In this document: in pieces, positions 62,048 through 64,000 of the stretch
Position numbering within the stretch: position 1 is the first letter of the stretch
Layout of the letters: the number at the start of each line of letters is the position of its first letter
NCBI GenBank assembly: GCA_907163375.1
Contig: CAJQUW010007759.1
Coordinates: 1 to 64,000, forward strand
Source of the DNA: Prostheceraeus crozeri
Lineage: Eukaryota > Platyhelminthes > Polycladida > Euryleptidae
Direction: 5' to 3'
Length of the DNA: 64,000 nucleotides
Notes under the pieces: model-generated
The model's database searches: none
What the model was told of the DNA's origin: nothing
What the model saw: the letters and a program-made list of their open reading frames with translations, nothing else
Translations under genes and position numbers: made by a program

Positions 62048-62803
62048 TTAAAAGCGTTGATGAAAAACCTTCACTTCTCCTCTCAACATGACCCGCCCCC
62101 GATAGATGACAACGTCTTCTCCTTCGTCTTTCCTCTTCCTCCATTCTTTCGTTACGACTTGATTTTCTTGACGTTGCTGTGACGTCATATCAGGGTTTAT
62201 AAATACAGTCTTGTATCTATCACATTTGCGGAGTTGCTTGGCATTTCGCAGAATCTGGGATTTGACATCAACATTGGAGCACTCGACCTTCAAAAGTCTT
62301 GGTCTTTCACCGCCTTGCTTGCCAATTCGCCTGGAAGATTTCACAATATTTTGATCAGTAATTCCAATTTCACTGAACAGTTTTCCAATGGATAATGCAT
62401 CATGCTGGTTTCTCGTTTCATGAGAGCCAGAGGAAAGCTCAGCAAGACCGGATATGACAATATTGGATCTCCTAGCCAAACGCTGAGTGATCTCATTCAA
62501 ATCAGTCTGAGTACTGTCGATATCACCATTACATCGCAAACTTTCAAATTTGCATTTCAGTTCATCATAATTCGTTTGCAGTTCGTTTTGCTTTTCAGCA
62601 AGCTTCGATATTTGAGCCATTAACGGCGATATGGTCTCTGACAGTTTTTCTTCCAGTAACTCAGAAAAGGCTGTCAGAGAAATCGACTTGGCTCCATCTT
62701 TACGCAGGTTGATTACTGCATTTATGAGGTCTTGCTTTGTAAAAGTGTTCTTCTTGGACATCAATTCTGAATCAGACATAATGAGCAATGTATCAATATC
62801 CAT
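62048..62803 (-). CDS. LINE ORF1, coiled-coil RNA-binding protein
   Basis: About 251 residues from the ATG of MDIDTLLIMSDSELMSKKNT; the extra open residues upstream read through the tRNA-like segment and are unlikely to be translated. Residues about 35-110 are a coiled coil (LLEEKLSETISPLMAQISKL, EKQNELQTNYDELKCKFESL). Then an RRM-like region (ARRSNIVISGLAE, SIGKLFSEIGI, RIGKQGGERPRLLKVECSN, ILRNAKQLRKC, FINPDMTSQQRQ), as in ORF1 proteins of APE-type LINEs. It packages element RNA. The frame is open. Confidence 0.75.
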   Translation of the reverse strand: MDIDTLLIMSDSELMSKKNTFTKQDLINAVINLRKDGAKSISLTAFSELLEEKLSETISPLMAQISKLAEKQNELQTNYDELKCKFESLRCNGDIDSTQTDLNEITQRLARRSNIVISGLAELSSGSHETRNQHDALSIGKLFSEIGITDQNIVKSSRRIGKQGGERPRLLKVECSNVDVKSQILRNAKQLRKCDRYKTVFINPDMTSQQRQENQVVTKEWRKRKDEGEDVVIYRGRVMLRGEVKVFHQRF

Positions 62804-62857
62804 GATGCAATAATTTAGCCAACGAATGCAAAAAGCGAATTGTATCAAAAATGTTCC

Positions 62858-62940
62858 TGCAGGGGTTCGAACACAGACCGTCCAAATCAACTTCCAGAAA
62901 CGATGGCACACGACCAGACGCTAACTGTCAACCACGTAAG
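62858..62940 (-). ncRNA. tRNA-like segment in the LINE leader
   Basis: The minus strand reads GTTGACAGTTAGCGTCTGGT... (A-box-like) and TGTTCGAACCCC (B-box-like), about 50 bp apart, before the ORF1 start. It may be a decayed tRNA or a pol III-type promoter element. The cloverleaf is not convincing. Confidence 0.4.
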
Positions 62941-63329
62941 TTATTGGAACCGCTTGATCGGAGATAACAGAACCAGTGTGCAGTGCGTGTACGATCAGCT
63001 ATTGTGACTTCAGCGGTTACAACATTTACGAACAACGTCATGGAAAAGAAAATCACTGACACTGAATGTGAGCACTGATCAATCTGCCACAAAACGGCGA
63101 CGGCGATGATATTTGATGATATACGAATATGAAACACTGATAGAGTTGTAGACAAGGTGATGCCAATTCCGACGATAGTTTCACGAACCAAAATGATGCG
63201 AGAAAACACGCTAGAACGTCCAACAGTTGACCAAATGCAAGAGCGCCACACACGCACGACCAGCCAGCAAGACAGCAAGATCAAATGGTAATATGGCAAT
63301 ATTACTATCTATGGTAATATGTTAGCAGA

Positions 63330-63430
63330 TTGTGCCATTTCATTAACATTACATGTTCCAATGCTTCCCTTCTAGTCAAACAAAAGAAGAAACGACCTGT
63401 TTAATTCTGTGCTTTCAACACATTAGCAGG
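63330..63430 (+). repeat. direct repeat, copy 1
   Basis: TGTGCCATTTCATT(A/T)AC...ACATGTTCCAATGCTTCCCTTC...AGTCAAACA..AAAGA.ACGA.CTGT.TAATTCTGTG recurs at 63870-63970 with about 10% differences. No coding. Origin unknown; the spacing of 540 bp might reflect solo or paired terminal repeats. Confidence 0.6.
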
Positions 63431-64000
63431 TAGGTTGCAACCACAGAATTAGATTGTTTAATCGTATCACTTTGCTAGAAGTGCAAACTGAATCAAACAG
63501 ATGGCACATGTAGGAACTTAATAAGTGGGCAAAGAGAAATTTTTAATACCTTACAGAGATAGGAAAAATAGTCGTGCGTCGCTTGCGGATTGCTCTGAAT
63601 TCCTTTAAAATGCTCAGATCGCCACGACTCCTTCAGATTCGAAGAATTCAGATCATTGCGCAAAAGTTTTCTCGATGATGTTGGTCCTTCGGATCATTTT
63701 AAAAAAAGCAGGCGCACGAAAAAACGTTCACAAACTTCTCTTTAGAACTTGAGATCGTCTGTGTATCTTTGCTGTGTGATCCGGTTGATAACAGTCACTG
63801 AAACTTTGCACAATTTAGCGTGTTTAATGTTGAACTGGCTGCTCATTGTTCGATTGCTATGGTAATTAGTCAGGAGAGTGTGCCATTTCATTTACGCTAC
63901 ATGTTCCAATGCTTCCCTTCTAGTCAAACAGAAAAAGAGACGAGCTGTCTAATTCTGTGGTTACAACATTCCTTTTTTGGATGGAAAGACTTCTTGCAGA
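63431..64000. other. no gene recognised; contains direct repeat copy 2
   Basis: AT-rich non-coding sequence; the second copy of the repeat lies at 63870-63970 and may continue beyond the window. Confidence 0.5.

Larger units (their letters stand above)
61856..63290 (-). mobile_element. LINE 5' half (ORF1 and start of ORF2)
   Basis: Minus-strand non-LTR element: possible 5' UTR (62940-63290), ORF1 (62048-62803) and the beginning of an APE-type endonuclease ORF2 (DVFACTETWLDDKHD near 61870-61915). Its 3' part is absent at the junction with the gypsy copy. LINEs normally lose 5' ends, so a 5'-half remnant points to a later rearrangement. Confidence 0.7.

Noticed and set aside
62928-63299. Minus-strand frames of 123 and 66 codons upstream of LINE ORF1
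   Set aside because: No family features; they probably lie in the LINE 5' UTR.
1-64000. A viral or bacterial contig
   Set aside because: Nuclear tRNA genes with pol III terminators, GPCR genes, and many nested animal transposons with target duplications show integrated animal DNA.

Overview
This is eukaryotic, animal-type DNA: AT-rich, with nuclear tRNA genes (tRNA-Arg ACG, tRNA-Asn GTT), two intronless rhodopsin-type GPCR genes and a dense pile of animal mobile elements (hAT, pogo, LINEs, a Penelope-like remnant, Ty3/gypsy, Polintons/Mavericks). Frequent short motifs such as TAGGCCTAC and TACATGTA suggest a marine invertebrate, but the sequence does not settle the phylum.

Layout. Positions 1-14,000 hold a small hAT element, two tRNA genes, a broken gypsy element on the minus strand (2,459-7,212), a decayed transposase of an unclassified family, a degenerate tRNA-Arg copy, a Penelope-like RT remnant, a GPCR tail pseudogene and an intact GPCR gene (12,514-13,617). 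The same suite returns in inverted order at 36,850-42,606 and continues at 60,103-61,855, so the window is built around a large inverted duplication with a second intact GPCR gene (37,251-38,351). Between the arms lie a pogo transposon nested in a hAT-type MITE (15,176-18,539), small MITEs, a LINE tail with a restriction-like endonuclease, and a longer LINE (about 22,050-25,510) headed by tRNA-like and 7SL/Alu-like modules. Next comes a composite, head-to-head Polinton (26,069-36,849) with integrase, packaging ATPase, UBA-RING, capsid-associated and basic core-like genes, several of them in two inverted copies.

A second, 17.5-kb Polinton-type element (42,607-60,096) sits inside the right-arm gypsy copy. 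It has about 0.8-0.95-kb terminal inverted repeats starting AGTAGT and a 6-bp target duplication AACATA; the other arm keeps the empty site. On the plus strand it carries protein-primed-type DNA polymerase B remnants. A 6.2-kb satellite rich in polyadenylation-like signals separates these from a convergent minus-strand gene block. That block encodes an apparent TATA-binding-protein homologue (54,062-54,601), a DEDDh-exonuclease-like protein, a family of two-domain beta-rich proteins (possibly PC4-like, also present in the first Polinton), and two paralogues of another unknown family. I see no integrase, ATPase, protease or capsid gene in it.

The most interesting reading is that this second element is an unusual Polinton lineage with its own transcription-initiation factor. 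TATA boxes and repeated TGA(C/G)TCA sites stand in front of its genes, and the satellite may work as a shared 3'-end-forming buffer between convergent transcription units. The sites and open frames are seen directly. The TBP call rests on family motifs, and the functional picture is inference. The window ends (61,856-64,000) with the 5' half of a minus-strand LINE and an unexplained direct repeat.
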